The notes under the pieces: model-generated
Database searches by the model: none
The model's input: only the letters and a program-made list of their open reading frames with translations
Told to the model about the DNA's origin: nothing
In this document: piece after piece, positions 1-11,730 of the stretch
How the letters are laid out: each line of letters begins with the position of its first letter
Numbering within the stretch: the first letter of the stretch is position 1
Position numbers and translations under genes: made by a program
NCBI GenBank assembly: GCA_026260175.1
Contig: JAKCWW010000229.1
Location: 7,982-71,981, forward strand
Reading direction: 5' to 3'
Source: Reticulitermes lucifugus
Lineage: Eukaryota > Arthropoda > Insecta > Blattodea > Rhinotermitidae
DNA: 64,000 bases

Positions 1-62
1 GAACCCACGACGTTCCGGTTTGTAGCGTAGTGCCTCAACCAACTGCGCCACCGCGCGCCCCC
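1..62 (-). mobile_element. tRNA-derived SINE fragment (family S3)
   Basis: On the minus strand this reads as the head of a tRNA-derived SINE. A perfect pol III A box (tggcgcagttgg) lies at 39-50 and the start of a B box (gggttc) is cut by the window edge at base 1. It aligns with the head at 39920-40110 through 'ttggttgaggcact' and 'cgctacaaaccgga'. An isolated tRNA gene is unlikely because the second copy continues into a shared non-tRNA body. The rest of the element lies outside the window. Confidence 0.7.
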
Positions 63-249
63 TTATTTCGATCATGCTGGCAGAATTGTGGAAGGCTTGA
101 GAAATCAGCTGGCTGTAATAGGCTAGAAGCAGTGTATGAATGTCAAAGTTTGCCCCCACAGGTCCATATTGTACTACAGCATACCAAGAGTGACGCGTGC
201 AATAGTGGCTGCGTTCTGTTGTACCTAACCTCTGCTGTAGATGTCTAGG

Positions 250-430
250 CTACGAGCTCGGCGACCGAGAAGTCGTGATTCATATCCCTCGGGGGCAAGA
301 GGCTTTTCCTACTCCCAAAGAGCCCGCTCTGGCTCTGGGGCCTACCCAGCCTTCAATGACTGCCGGGTGCTCTTTCTCCGGGGATAAAGCGGCCAGGGCG
401 TGAAGCTGAACACTTGCCTTTATCTAGTGC
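250..430 (+). mobile_element. SINE copy, family S1, diverged
   Basis: The block contains the S1 middle section: 'ctctggggcctacccag', then 'ggggataaagcggccagg' followed by 'gcgtgaagctgaacac' and 'ctagtgcc'. The tRNA-like head near 270-292 is degenerate and no B box can be trusted. The stretch 63-249 upstream shows nothing recognisable beyond a chance ORF. Confidence 0.65.
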
Positions 431-468
431 CCTGGTTACTGTGTGGATCTGTACCTTCACTGTACCAT

Positions 469-774
469 TTTATATTATCTTCACCGTGCATTTTTAACAA
501 ATCGCAAATTACACACCAACGAAATGCACTGTATTTTTTTCACTTTTTTATTCTTCAACCCCATTCGCCTGGAATTTGTTCGTTTATGAGTAAGCTTTGT
601 TGATGGTATATTTGTATGTAAAAGGATGGCGAATGAACGCCACAGAAAACTGTTACATACAAATATGCCATTAACAAAGCTTACTCATAAACGAACAAAT
701 TCCAGGTGAAGGGGGTTGAAGAATAAAAAAGTGAAAAAATATAGTGCATTTCGTTGGTGTGTAATTTGTGATTT
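469..774. mobile_element. Fold-back element with 10-bp target duplication
   Basis: Two long inverted arms, 499-620 and 654-774, pair almost completely around a 33-base loop. The first 30 bases (469-498) lie outside the arms. The block is flanked by the direct repeat actgtaccat at 459-468 and 775-784, which looks like a target-site duplication. The start of the element shares 'ttcaccgtgcatttt' with the fold-back element at 55942, and its arms contain 'ccaacgaaatgcac', close to the 'ccaacaaatgcac' found in the elements at 48268, 52600 and 55942. The loop carries 'ggatggcg', 'cgcca' and 'gaaaac', which could be a badly decayed hammerhead core. It carries no coding capacity. Confidence 0.6.
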
Positions 775-784
775 ACTGTACCAT

Positions 785-2356
785 ATTCCTTCATGATTTG
801 GACAGGAACGGCTTATCTCTATCGAAACAAATTCATTCCGTCGTACCAGTCATGATTTCCAGAATTAACGTAACGGATCTCCTTGCTTTCATTTATGGAA
901 TGATGAATGAAACGTAATGTGGAGTCATCTCTGAACATCAGCCATGCTTAGGAAGCTTTGGTATTTGCCCGCATTGAATGAAGGCTGCCGTTGTAGTTAC
1001 GTATTGTGGTAAACGTAGGAGAGGCTGTAACATTTTTAAGGTAGTGGACGATGAGATACGGAAAGTATCAGAGGATTTCTGATATTCCGAACTCTTTTAG
1101 CACAACTATGGCTCATACACTCCTAATGACAAACATTTCAATTTAATGTATGCATACTGTGTAACTTTTAAACGCCCGTTGTGCTTTAAAAACACGGAAA
1201 TGAAAAAGCTTGTACTTGATGTACTGCGTGCCCCTGTGAATGCCATTCCCCTTGGAATTTAATTGTGGGAACATACAGTATGTTATTGCCGTGATTCATT
1301 AAGGATGGTTACGGTTTAAAACTGCATGTCATACTCGAGAAATTTGTGAGTACTTTATTCCTTTTAATACTCGTATGCGGGAATGCCAAAGAATTAAGGG
1401 TGCTGTTGCAGTATTTTCTTACTCATGTTGTTTTGTACATGGCGTAGTAAGTATTTGCATTTTCTTACGTGTTCTTTAATGTATTGTTCATTGCTTACGT
1501 ATTAATATCAAGTCGCGTCGTAACTATATGCCCCGAGTCGGCAGGATGGCGTGGCGCAGCTAGATCGCTTAAATCGCATGCTAAGGAAATCATAGGCCGT
1601 CATCTTGTATCGTTGTCCCGAAGAAGTTTCGCTTTGACGTTGACAAATTTTAGTGATCAAAGATACGACGAACGTTGTCAGGACTCGGACTAACATTCTT
1701 ACCAGCATCTGGCGGGACCCCCAACGGCCATACTGTCGGGTATTTTAATTAATTTGGGGGGGGGATGCTCTGTTCGGCGGTGTTTTGCTTTGCATTGTGA
1801 TTTTCAGGAACGTAACCCCAACGTTACACGATAGTGTTCAGGTGGTAAATGTGAACGACGTGGCGAAGAAGCGGTTTCTGCAGTGGTTTTGATATAACTG
1901 ATCGGAAGTTACGTTGCGGTTGACATAACTCAGATGAGGGTGATTAGCAGTATGGGAAACCTCCGGAAAACGGCCACCTTCTGGAGGGTGTTGAGGAGGT
2001 TGACGTAAATTTTGTGTAGGAATTTGGATGCACTTACATGTTTTGCATAGCACTGTCTTCTAGGATGAGACGTCGTGTAGTCTGGTAGGTGTGTACTGAC
2101 GTTTCAAAGTCACTTGCTGCCTCCATCGCCTTGGGCTGCAGTTCCTCCGAAACGCTGTTACGTATCTACCACACTGTACGGCGTCGCAACTTTGTAGATC
2201 GTACTGTTCGTAGTCACCGCTATGGAAACGTAAAATCTCGCAAGTATGTTGAAGACCGGGATGGTGAATGAAGTGGGTTGAACTGGCAGAGAATAAGAGC
2301 TTATGGCAAAGGTTTTATCCGTTTTGTATTTTGAGGTGTTTTAACGTGGTGAGCGC
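785..2356. other. No gene or classified repeat seen
   Basis: Only short chance ORFs (up to about 75 codons) occur on either strand. A run of nine G lies at 1756-1764. I see no terminal repeats, pol III boxes or protein motifs. Confidence 0.5.
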
Positions 2357-2492
2357 GGGTGTGTTACAAACATGGTTACAGTTGTTTCAAACGCAAATCG
2401 CGAAGGCAACAACTAACCCCCCCCCCCCGTGTTAAGTTGTTGCCTTCGCGATTTGCGTTTGAAAGAACTGTAACCATGTTTGTAACACACCC
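2357..2492. repeat. 60-bp near-perfect palindrome with poly-C loop
   Basis: Arms 2357-2416 and 2431-2492 are inverted copies that differ by one substitution and one indel. The loop is a run of twelve C (2417-2428) followed by 'gt'. No terminal duplication flanks it and the arm sequence is not seen elsewhere in the window. It could be a young fold-back insertion or a fold-back assembly artefact. Confidence 0.85.
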
Positions 2493-2689
2493 AGTTTTCT
2501 CTCTAGTAGGGTGTAGGCCTATTTCATACGGGGATCCGTCGTAATGGTGCTGCTAGTTCGGTACTGGTCGTTATTTAATCACGTTATATCTGTTTCTTTG
2601 TGGAGCACTGTTTCTGATACGGTGGTCCGCAGCTTGATTTATACCAGTCCGCACGTTATGGTTGCCAAAGTGTCGGTGCATCTGGCCTT

Positions 2690-2955
2690 GCTTGGTTTTG
2701 TTCGTGGGGTGGGGTGAGATGGTCATGGCCTTGAGGACCACCCACCGAATGATAGATGAATGAATATGGATCATTGGTGGAAGGATATTTGACAGGAGAA
2801 TACCGAATTTTTGGAACAGAAAATGTCACATTGTTAGTTGGCCCACAGCAAATCCCACATGAACTTCCCTGGGACCGAACCCGGTGTTCCGCAGTGAGAA
2901 AACAGCGACTAACCACCTGATTTGTGGCGCAGCTCGTGTCCTTCGGTTGCTCATT
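2690..2955 (-). mobile_element. tRNA-derived SINE, family S6
   Basis: On the minus strand a B-box-like gggttcggtccc lies at 2871-2882, with a degenerate A-box region 'gcgccacaaatcaggtgg' upstream of it near 2908-2930. The body then continues toward 2700 and contains 'gtgggtggtcctcaaggcc'. The order (A region, B box, unrelated body) fits a pol III SINE. It is the only copy in the window, so its boundaries are approximate. Confidence 0.5.
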
Positions 2956-3764
2956 TTTTGGCAATTAAAATCAGCTGCGCATGAAGCCACGGCTGCTAGC
3001 TTTTTGAATTGTTTTAATTGCTCCGTGACGACAATGTTCGAAGGCCCGCAGTAAAATCATAACAGTCGCCATCCGCCTAACTAGTCTAGAGTTACAATTT
3101 TGAAGTGTAACTTTGTAGACTGGAGCAAGAAGCAAATGTTGCTGAAATAATTGCATTGCTTAATTTTGATTACACCACATCGGATCATATTTTATCAACG
3201 CGGTACCCTTCGTTGCGTCATGCCATTCATCCATGGAAGTTCAAGCGGGTTGCGTGTGATGAAGCTTTTGGAGAGACGGCCCAGTGTACGGAAATAACTG
3301 CTTCATATGATATATTTAACCCAGCAATGTAATTAGCAAGTCTGTTTCAAACAGTGTTGAATTTAGTGTCCAATGAACGATATAAACATGAAAGTTCACT
3401 AAGGACGTAACTGTTGCTTAGAACCGCATAAATCGGAGAAAAGACGTGATATGAATGGATGAGTTTTGTTGTATATAACCACACCACGTGTTATCTTCAG
3501 TACATTGGTCGGAGCTGCGTAAGAATGGCGTGGCGTCGCTGACTGTGATGTCATGTACTACCAGGCAGAGTGGTAAGTTCGAAGGACACCAGCTGCGATC
3601 TTCATCAAGCAGCTGTTGCAGGCTTATGCGTTAATAGAATGCGCACAGTCTAATAGTGATTTGGAAGTAATAATCTGCTTTGCAATATGAGGCAGATCGT
3701 TTGTTTAAATTTTGGTTCCACAGCAACTGAGCTAGCGTAGTCTAAACAGTGAGAAGACTGCGCA
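2956..3764. other. No gene or classified repeat seen
   Basis: Short ORFs only, with no recognised motif or inverted repeat of note. Confidence 0.5.
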
Positions 3765-3935
3765 TTGGATGACAGAGGAATTATGGTTCGATTTCCGGAA
3801 AGGGCAAGAAATTTCTGTCTAGCGTCCAGACCGTTTCTGGGGCCCACCCAGGCTCCTATTTGCGCGTAGGTAAAGCAGTCGGGGCCTGAAGCTGACCATT
3901 GACCTCCATCAAGTGCCGAGGTATTGAACGAGTTG
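3765..3935 (+). mobile_element. SINE copy, family S1
   Basis: A B-box-like 'tggttcgatttccgg' at about 3783 is followed by the S1 body: 'tctggggcccacccagg', 'gtaaagcagtcggggcc', 'tgaagctgacca' and 'caagtgccgaggt'. The 3' tail ('gggtgaactttacc') is missing, so the copy is truncated or diverged at that end. Confidence 0.7.
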
Positions 3936-4054
3936 AGCTATATGTCCACTCCATGTGCTTTCATGATGTTTAAAGGGAGAACTGTACTGTCCAGTATTTG
4001 CGAGGGCTTGTAATTTGAAGTGTAACGTTAAAGTAGTTGATTGGTTATGTAATT

Positions 4055-4380
4055 TACTAACTTCATGGTGCAGAGTCCTTCTTGAGAAGATAACATGTCC
4101 TCAGGTTATCAAGAAATTCCCCATATTTTGTAGAATCCAAAGGTTCGTCACCACATTACAAGAGCCCGCCACCTGTCCCTGTCTTGAGCCAGATAAATCC
4201 AGCCCAAGCTCTCATCCCATTTCTTGAAGATCGGTTTTAATACTATCCGCCCGTCTACGCCTAGGCCTTTCAAGTGGGCTCTTTCCCTCAGGTTTCCCCA
4301 TCAAAACCCTGTATGCGCCTCTCCTGTCTTCCATACGTGCCACATTCCCCGCCCATCTCATTCTTCTTAGGTTACGTAAT
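4055..4380 (-). mobile_element. LINE remnant (family LA), C-terminal end of ORF2
   Basis: Read on the minus strand with frameshifts, this encodes the typical end of an insect non-LTR retrotransposon ORF2, downstream of the reverse transcriptase. Visible pieces, in order, are RRMRWAGNVARMEDRRGAYR (about 4380-4315), LMGKPEGKSPLERPRRRR (about 4310-4255) and DLQEMG, then AQDRDRWRALV (about 4195-4155) and SSQEGLCTM near the 3' end. Stop codons and frame changes show it is dead. The AQDRDRWRALV block is repeated on the plus strand at 12551. No reverse transcriptase domain is present, as expected for a 5'-truncated copy. Confidence 0.85.
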
Positions 4381-4851
4381 TAAAAAGTAATTATGGGAAG
4401 TACAAAGTTGAAAACGTAATAGTGCAGCCAGTAAAGTGACTGCACTAGATCCTTTCCATCACACCCGTAATCACCACATTCAGCATGTCGAAATCGGAGA
4501 TCCAAGTTCAGCATGTAGTGGCGTAAGAACCAGGATCGTAGAGAACCGGTCGGTCGGCCCCTTGGATGGGGGGGGGCTGCAAATCATTCGGGGCCAGCCG
4601 TGTAATTATTGGCAAAGTTACTCCCAGATATCATAAAAGGGATACAGAATACTGCCTTGTAAGAAGAACGAAATCCAGTCCAAAAGAACCCACAACAAGT
4701 TTTAGTATTCTTTACGTTCTGCGGCAACCCGTGCCGCCGCGCCTCTGGGGGCTTATCTTCGCCACTGGTGAGGACTGACGGGTCTATCGTCCAGGCACTT
4801 GAGCGTCATCACAGTGTAGAGCTTTGGCTGGAAGCAGACGTCGTTTGGGTT
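4381..4851. other. No gene or classified repeat seen
   Basis: Contains a run of nine G at 4568-4576 and short chance ORFs only. Confidence 0.45.
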
Positions 4852-5105
4852 CTTTTCAGGCGCGTTCGCCAAATTGCGAAAGCGACTGGTAGCATCGTCA
4901 CGTCTGCCTGTGTGTGTGCGTGGAACATCTCGGCTCCCAATGGACGGATTTTCGTGAAGATTGGTATTTGAGGATTTTCCGAAAATCTGTCGAGAAAATC
5001 GAGTTTGATTAAAATCTGACCAGATTAACGGTTACTTCACATAATATATCGTTGAATTCGTTGAATGAGAAATGTTTCAGACAAAGGTGTAGAGATAATC
5101 AAAAC
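4852..5105 (+). mobile_element. MITE-like repeat, family R2
   Basis: Starts with 'caggcgcgttcgccaaattg' and 'gcgaaagcgactggtag', passes through 'ctcggctcccaatggacgg' and 'ttttcgtgaag', and ends with 'gagaaatgtttcagacaaag'. The same order of blocks occurs at 51462-51745 and 23515-23791, and in reverse or rearranged form at 7313, 17565 and 29810. It is non-coding. A DNA transposon derivative is likely from the conserved 'ggcgcgttcgc' terminus. Confidence 0.7.
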
Positions 5106-5989
5106 TCACGTTTTATATCCAATGGTTTTTCCCGGAAATATCGCTGCTTGTGAGATAATGTGAAAAAAATGTGGTAGAGGTAGGCAGATGACAATATAAT
5201 ACGGCGCCGAAAAGATGCGATTTGCATGCCGGATGACTAAGGCAAGAATAGACGCCCATTCGAGTACTTAATACGTTGCTTTTCCACGGCAACAGTGGTT
5301 ACGCGAATGCGCTTGAATGTTTCGTTATACGTGTATTATCTTTTGTTAGTGATCTAGTTATAAATTGTTGTTTCGCGCTGAGGTGTAGCACGTGCCTTGA
5401 TTCGGTACGTACAGTATTTTGTTCGAATCTGCGTCGCTGCTGTTACTGTGATTTATTCTATGGTTTCTCTTGGTGATACGTGCACCTTTCGATACCAGTT
5501 TGCTGCGGATGAACAGCGTGCAGGGACTGTAGCCGGTTTGATGTGTTAATTCTGTAAATGTTGAATAATGCAAAAACGCGAGTTCTCGCTGCAAGGCAGG
5601 CGTTTTGTAGTAATCTGAAGCTGTGTGCTTTGTCGGAACGGGTGCAGCAGTTTCCGACTTCTGCTTTATGCGTGTACATTCTATTGTAGATCTCGCCAAC
5701 ATGAATGACTTCACTGACGTCACTGGACATAAACTGAATTGACAAATCACTTATGTTCATAAGTTCAGGTATTGTGCCAGAAGTCATTGTATAATGTGTT
5801 AAAATATTTTGGAAATTTGGTAATTGTATATATACCGGGTATTCAGTCAGCAGTTTTATTTGGTATTGTGCGTTTTGCCTTGTGTGGAAACGTCTGAGCC
5901 TAGAAGAATGTGTAGCATTCACTTTACTGATTACTCCAGTCTGTTTCGGCCTGTCAAGGTGTGACATTTCCCAGGTATACTGGGATTTA
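5106..5989. other. Unassigned stretch holding the longest ORF
   Basis: The minus strand is open from 6000 to 5458 (180 codons with an ATG), the longest N-free frame in the window. The translation has no signal peptide, membrane segment, repeat or family motif that I recognise. A second minus-strand frame at 5750-5358 overlaps it. In 64 kb of six-frame sequence an open frame of this length can arise by chance, so I do not call it a gene. Confidence 0.35.
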
Positions 5990-6150
5990 GTAGCACCCAC
6001 CCAGCCACCTCTTCAGCCGCAAAAGGGGGTCGGAGAACCTCTTTCCCTGGGAACAGATGGGTCAGAGGACGAAGCTGACCTCACATCTCCGTCTGGTACT
6101 GAGGTTGAAATACGTGGCCTTCATGCCTTCACAGTGGTGCTGAAGTACAG
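5990..6150 (+). mobile_element. Degenerate SINE copy, family S1
   Basis: The order 'cacccacccagccacct', 'gaagctgacctcacatct', 'tggtactgaggttgaa' and 'ggccttcatgcc' follows the S1 body from its middle to near its tail, with many substitutions. The head is missing. Confidence 0.5.
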
Positions 6151-7312
6151 GGAGTATTTTACCTGTATGTGTGTTCATTTATTTCTCGTGCGTTTTATTC
6201 GGCAAAGCAACCTGTTCTTGACATCTGTATTCTCTGGAAGAGCATGTCCTTTCTGTTTCGTTAAACACAATAGAACAACTTTCCTGTCGAATTTGGCATT
6301 GTAAGTTCCGATCATGATGGTGTTGGTGTCCTTGATTCTTGAGGTCGCGGCAACGAACGAGGTCTTGAGAATTGATATTCCTGTATAGCAAGTATGTCAT
6401 CATCGCCATTACTTTTCTCCTTCAGATCTATAAAATTGTGTTTCAAGAAAGAATAGTGAAAAGGTGTTGAAGGTAGCCAGTTTAGAGGTTCGGCGTTTGA
6501 ATCTCCAGGTTTTTACACACACGCACGCACGCACTGGCACGTGAAGCAGGTACCTTACACATATGTAAATTTCAGACAGTTTTTTTGCGTGATGGAATGC
6601 TTTTGGATTTGGGAGGCAAATTGGAAAACTCGTGCAATAACTTCTGTTGTTCATTTCTGTAGTTGGACCTGAATTTAGTTGTTCGCTGCAGTATTGTTAA
6701 TGTTATCCAAAGATAAGGCCGCATACGCGTCCGCAGGATTGTCATGTTGTGTATACACAAATTTGGAGGCGCACCTAGTAACTGTCTCAGTGTACTGTAC
6801 ATGAATTCAGTGTTTGTGCTGTATGAGTGTGTGTTGTCTGTCTTTCCTTAATGTTGTGTTCTGTCCGTCATGTGGTCACTGATGCATAACGAGGCCTGGT
6901 GTTTACTGGCCTTATCACCATGCCTCCTCGTCGATGAGTAATTAAACATGTGTGATGTCACATCCTTTCGTTTTAGAACCTGAATTTAATCGTGTTTCAT
7001 TCTTGTCGTCTCACGTGTCATTTAGCAGGTTAAAGTGCCTTATTCAGCTTGTCGCAGTTACCCGTGGAATATTTATGTACTTAGAAGCATAGAGGGATTA
7101 TTAAATTTACCGAAACTGCTCGTTTTGTGTACGGGGGTTTCTGACATAACATATAGATACTGTATTGAAAGTGTTACGCGAAAGGTTGTGATACACGTCT
7201 TCAATAAACATTTTTCCCCATGACTACGTTCGTAGCATATAATCTCCTCGCATGCATGGTCACAAATATATAAACTTCATGAACACTAAATAACAAAGAG
7301 AAGCAGTGTGTG
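6151..7312. other. No gene or classified repeat seen
   Basis: A short (acgc)n-like run lies near 6518-6534. There are no other notable signals. Confidence 0.5.
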
Positions 7313-7680
7313 TATAACGTAACATTGTGGCGCGTTCGCGTAGCCATTGTTGCAGTAGAAACGCAATAATCCGTTTTATGTGTATCGTTGAGATGTATAC
7401 CTCTGTCAGTACCATAGAAACATGAAATGTTGCCAGAACTGCTTTTGTGGCGTATTTATGTCGTTGGCAACGATAAAACGTGCTTAGGTCTTCATGTAAA
7501 GTCCCGGATATTTGCGTCCGATTTTAACCACATTTGGAGTTTCTCGAGAGTTTCATAAACGTCCCCAGTATAAAACCCTGTTAGTGGGAGCCGCTCTGAT
7601 ACATGCGGACGGACAGACCGACATGACGAAGCTAATAGGGGCTTTTCGCCGCTGTGCGAAAGCGCTTAATAACGGAGCAA
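7313..7680 (-). mobile_element. MITE, family R2, both ends visible
   Basis: The left end 'ttgtggcgcgttcgcgta' (near 7325-7342) and the right end 'gcgaaagcgctta' (7656-7668) are inverted versions of the same terminus. The interior, read in reverse, matches other R2 copies: 'cttaggtcttcatgtaaagt' at about 7481, shared with 17785 and with 30130-30150 in the opposite orientation; 'agtgggagccgc'; and 'gacagaccgacatgacgaag'. It is about 350 bp long and non-coding. No convincing target duplication was found. Confidence 0.65.
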
Positions 7681-8954
7681 TACATCCACACATACATTAA
7701 ACAGCGTTCCATGTTGATTTGTTCAGTATTACAGGACGTACCAATCACGTTGTTTCTTGAAGTGCAACAAATTTGAAATAACGTTACTGAAATACTGATG
7801 TTGGCATAACATTCTGACGATAGCTAATGCATATAAATGACGGTACATTTCTGTGAGCAAGGTTTTGGGGCGCAAAAATGACAGCATTTCTAACAAAGCG
7901 TCATGGTGGCTGACTTTTTTCAAGGGATTGAAGTCAGTTTGGTGGAGTTTTGTAGTTGTTCTTCAGAACGTAGAGTTACTGCTGCAATATACCCAGCGTT
8001 AGCTTTAAGTGTTACAGCTGAACCGTGATGTATTTTATGTCGCATCGTCTGCAGCTCATCGCTAGGATAGGGTTCATAGAGTAGGCCTGTGTCTGAATTG
8101 TGTGGAAGAGGAACGTGTTCACTAAGGAATTGACGAGGTTGTTTAGAATTATCCGTCGTGCTGGTTGCTAGCCAGAATGGAATGAAAACGTACGTACCGT
8201 AGGCGCACAGCTACCACGTGCTCATTTTCATCAGCCAAGTCTAGTCTCTTTAAAAGACACGTTGTCCTTATCTTGTAGTTGTGGGATTTGTGTTGAGGTG
8301 GTTGAGTTGCTAGCATCCAAATCAGTTTGTTTTCGAGGCTGATTCTTCTACAGGCGTTTGATACAACTTAACTGATACAATCAGAGTACTCAGCAAAGTC
8401 TTCGCATAATTACTAGGGGAAGGGAAGCTTGGATATCCCTTGGAAAAACCAGTGGAAACACTCCTGTATGCGGCTGTAAATTAGTTTGCGTGAATGTTGT
8501 TAGCTGTTGTGGTATTTGCATTATCTTGTGAATTCGAGGTTCTGTAGCTCTCATTTCGCTTCAGGGTGCTCTTGAGCACCCAGCATTGAACAAGAAATTG
8601 CCTCTTAAGAAACATGGAATTCCGTAGTCACAGGAAAGGTCCGTCCTGACGCACATCGTATTCTTGCATCGTATGGCCGTGTAAAGTCTGAATTATTCGT
8701 GATATTTTCCAGTAAAAATTTGTTTGCATTACTGTTCCCAGCGCCCGTGCAACAAGTCGTGTCTGTCTTGGACGTTCTTGTAATTAACCGCAATTTGTGA
8801 TTTGCACTATTCACTTAGAGCACCTACAGTAAGTTTATTGTTCACCCACCTTGGGTTTCACGTTCGTTATTGTTAGGTGATCAGGCCTGTATGAAATGTC
8901 TATGGGTATATTGAGTTGCTCATCGTACATGTAATGAAATAAGCTCTTCATTTC
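7681..8954. other. No gene or classified repeat seen
   Basis: Short ORFs only. No motif or repeat stands out. Confidence 0.5.
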
Positions 8955-9350
8955 ATCGCGTAGTCTGTCTTGCGACAGGTCCGTAGCCTTTTCCAAAGCG
9001 AGTTCTTTAGAGACTGTTATCTAGTCCATTATCTTTCAAATTCCAGTATCTTCTCTTTCCCTTAAGGTCATCCAGTAGCTGCTTATGTCTTCTTCCTCGT
9101 CTTCCCGCCCCTTATATATTTCCTTCAATAACGTGTTGAAGACAGTTCCTACGCAAGTAATGACCAGTTTAGTTATTCCTCCTTTGTTTTATTGCACGCA
9201 GAATGTTCCTTTCTATGTAGGCTTAATACTTAGCGTTTTTCACACGATTGGTCCAACTATCTCCATCCTTCTTCAGCACCACCTTTGAAAACGTTCAAGG
9301 TATTTCTGATTTATTTTTCAAAGTGTCCAATTTTCAGTACCATGAAAAAG
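8955..9350 (-). mobile_element. LINE remnant (family LB), C-terminal end of ORF2
   Basis: The minus-strand translation, with frame changes, gives in order an ENW-like block near 9345, LNVFKGGAEEGWR near 9300-9262, then GRRGR..KQLLDDLKGKRRYWNL near 9110-9030, and RTRFGKGYGPVARQTTR at about 9003-8955. This matches the plus-strand copy at 45105-45385 (RRGRRR...LLDD, RTRF) and the short copy at 53779-53876 (RTRFGRGYG). The family is a non-LTR retrotransposon, and the segment is the tail of ORF2 beyond the reverse transcriptase. Internal stops show it is inactive. The 3' flank (toward 8930) carries 'gaaatgaagag' and 'atttcattac', compatible with a degenerated atga-type tail. Confidence 0.8.
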
Positions 9351-11555
9351 CCTTTAACTGTACAGTCATAATATTGTGCCATGCCAGATAATTTTGTCGG
9401 CACTTGTATTTCAAATAGCCACTCTTCGCTTTTGAAGTCTAGTCTAGAGCTTTTAAATTCTCGTATGTTAAAAAAATCCCTCCGAAGTCACGAGTATTTT
9501 AAATGTACCGTTTCACATTTTGTGCACAGCAACAGCAGTCGATCATAATCTATATCTCGTAAATGGCGAGATGCATTTCTTGCCTGTGGCGCCTAATATC
9601 TGTGGGTCCTCAGTATGGATCCTGTTTCATGTCACCCTTCTTGCGCCTACTGAAGGTTTGTGTACGCCTGTCTTCCCTTTTAGGTAATTAAGTTCGTGAA
9701 CGAAATTGGTGCGTTGCAGTGACGATAATTTTGCTCACGACCGTGTCGACATGTGTAGCATGCATATTCAGTGATTGTTAACATCTGTAATATTGTGTGT
9801 TAATACCGCCGTTGTTGCTGAAGAAGCAGGAAGTGTGCTCGGCTGTCAGTGTCTTGATTCTTTTGAAACGTGCTTCTCATTTTCTGCTCTCGCCAACCAA
9901 TACGATCATTTTATGATTACCAACCAAAACACTTCTGATAAGTTTTTACTCTGTACCGTTTTATTTCAGTCAGCAGTTACTTTGTGCTGCTTCAAGTTCT
10001 TATGATTTTCCGCTCTTACCAACCAAAGCTGTTCGTAGAATTCGCTTTGGAATTATTTTAGCGAAATAACGGAATTTTGCCTTGTTTCCGTCATTTATAT
10101 TTACTAGTGACAGTTTTGTATGGCTGTGAAGCTTTGTCTCCCTGACTGAGGGAAGAACATAGGTGGAGGGTGGCTTAAGAACAGTGAGGTGAGGGGAATA
10201 TTTGGCCCTCCGAGCGACAGGAGACTGATAATGGACCGTTCTAAAATTAAGTGTGATTCACATATAAATGCGTAAGTTTTTTTTCTTAGATAACTATGAC
10301 GATGATGATGATGCAGATGGTCTTTCGGGCAAGATTATTTCTCACCTTAATTTCGAAGGGCTGTTGAATTCCTGTCATTAACGCATTAGCATTGAAGAGG
10401 CTTCCCATGCAACAAGACGTGCGCTTTGCATTTTTTTTATTGTTGATAGTTAAGTGGGTGGATGTTTCCTAGACCGCGTTTAGATTTCTGGAGGAACATG
10501 GTTTATTATGTTCGCCAGAATGCACGTTCGCGTTTGTTGCCTAGTCTTATTGTAATCTCTTCACACCGTGTGAGCATTGTACTTCATCGTTGTTGTATCT
10601 GTTGGAGCATTCATATTTCCAAAGAAAAGTTTGTTACCTTGTTTAAACGATTACAGCTATTGCATTCTGCATGTCATTGTACTTGTGTATTGTGTCGCCT
10701 AGTGGATCTGTTTAGCATTCACTAATGTACTTCTGAATTAAATTGCCACTCGGTAGAACTGTGCAGTGTGTCGTGACGTTTGTTTTAGTAAGTAAGAAGG
10801 TCGAGAGTTTAGAGACATCATATTAGCGAAGTTGCGAACGATGACTTGATATCGTAGTTACCTTGAACTTGCGCGCGACTTGTACTTTAGACATGACACA
10901 GAGTTTAAAGTAAAGTTTATATTTTGTTGTGGGAGGTCTGTTTACTGTTGCGTTGTTACCTGTGTGTATTACACGTAAGCATGTGCTAAAACCCCTTTTG
11001 CTGGTTAGCGGGTGCTGATGTCGTAGCTTATTTTCCACGGCGTTCCATATGAATCAAAGTGATGGCAATATTTTGTTGGTGCTAAGCAAGGACTTGGAAA
11101 CAGAAGGTGACGCTGTAGGCGTATATTCATGATGTGACCGATTCGAATGTCGGCCGGTTCATCGGCTGTTCCGACGTGTTATTCGTAGGTTTCTTCCGTC
11201 TCTTCGGCCAGATGTCGGGTCAGTACGTCGATTACACCATGGTCGCTTCTCATTTCGTCATTCACGATTGATTCACGTTACCATACCGACAGCGTCAGAA
11301 AATAACCCACACGCAGAAGGGGACTGGTAAAAAATTATTACGAGGGGCACATGTTGGCTGAAAAAGTGTATTCCACAAAGCTTTAATTTCGTACCTCGGC
11401 CTAAGGTACGGTGTTACCGTAATTGCACTGTGGCTGTGATGGAGCTTTTAATACTGTCCAAAAAGAGAAAAAGACTTATTCATACTGTTGGCGTAGGTAA
11501 CTCATAATTAACAAAACAAACATAAGCCGTTATTAGCGCGCCGTAAAGATTTGAT
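9351..11555. other. No gene seen; small diverged repeat inside
   Basis: Around 9870-10030 the motif 'ccaaccaa' recurs three times in similar contexts ('ttttctgctctcgccaacca', 'gattaccaaccaaa', 'tttccgctcttaccaacca'), which suggests an old local duplication. A (gat)n stretch lies near 10293-10312. Nothing else is recognised. Confidence 0.45.
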
Positions 11556-11730
11556 TGGGATCTGTCTGTTAAAAAGTTCCATCTCTTCGTAATAAGTGTT
11601 AATGGAACAATGTTCCAATGCAACAGTGCGACGCCCACTTAACGGATTTTCGTGAAATGTCGTTATGTGGGACTTTTACTAAAATTCGCGCTTTCCGATT
11701 TTGGTTAAAATCAAGACAAAATGAGAGAGA
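11556..11730 (+). mobile_element. Diverged R2-type repeat fragment
   Basis: The block 'cgcccacttaacggatttt' followed by 'cgtgaaatgtcg' and 'gggacttttactaaaattcg' matches the middle of R2 ('ctcccactgaacggatttt', 'tttcataaaaatgggcc'). The ends are not visible. A 15-base palindrome, tggaacaatgttcca, lies just upstream near 11602-11616. Confidence 0.5.

Noticed and set aside
5458-6000. 180-codon minus-strand ORF as a host gene
   Set aside because: No recognisable domain, the 5' end overlaps an S1 SINE remnant, and open frames of this size are expected by chance in 64 kb read in six frames.
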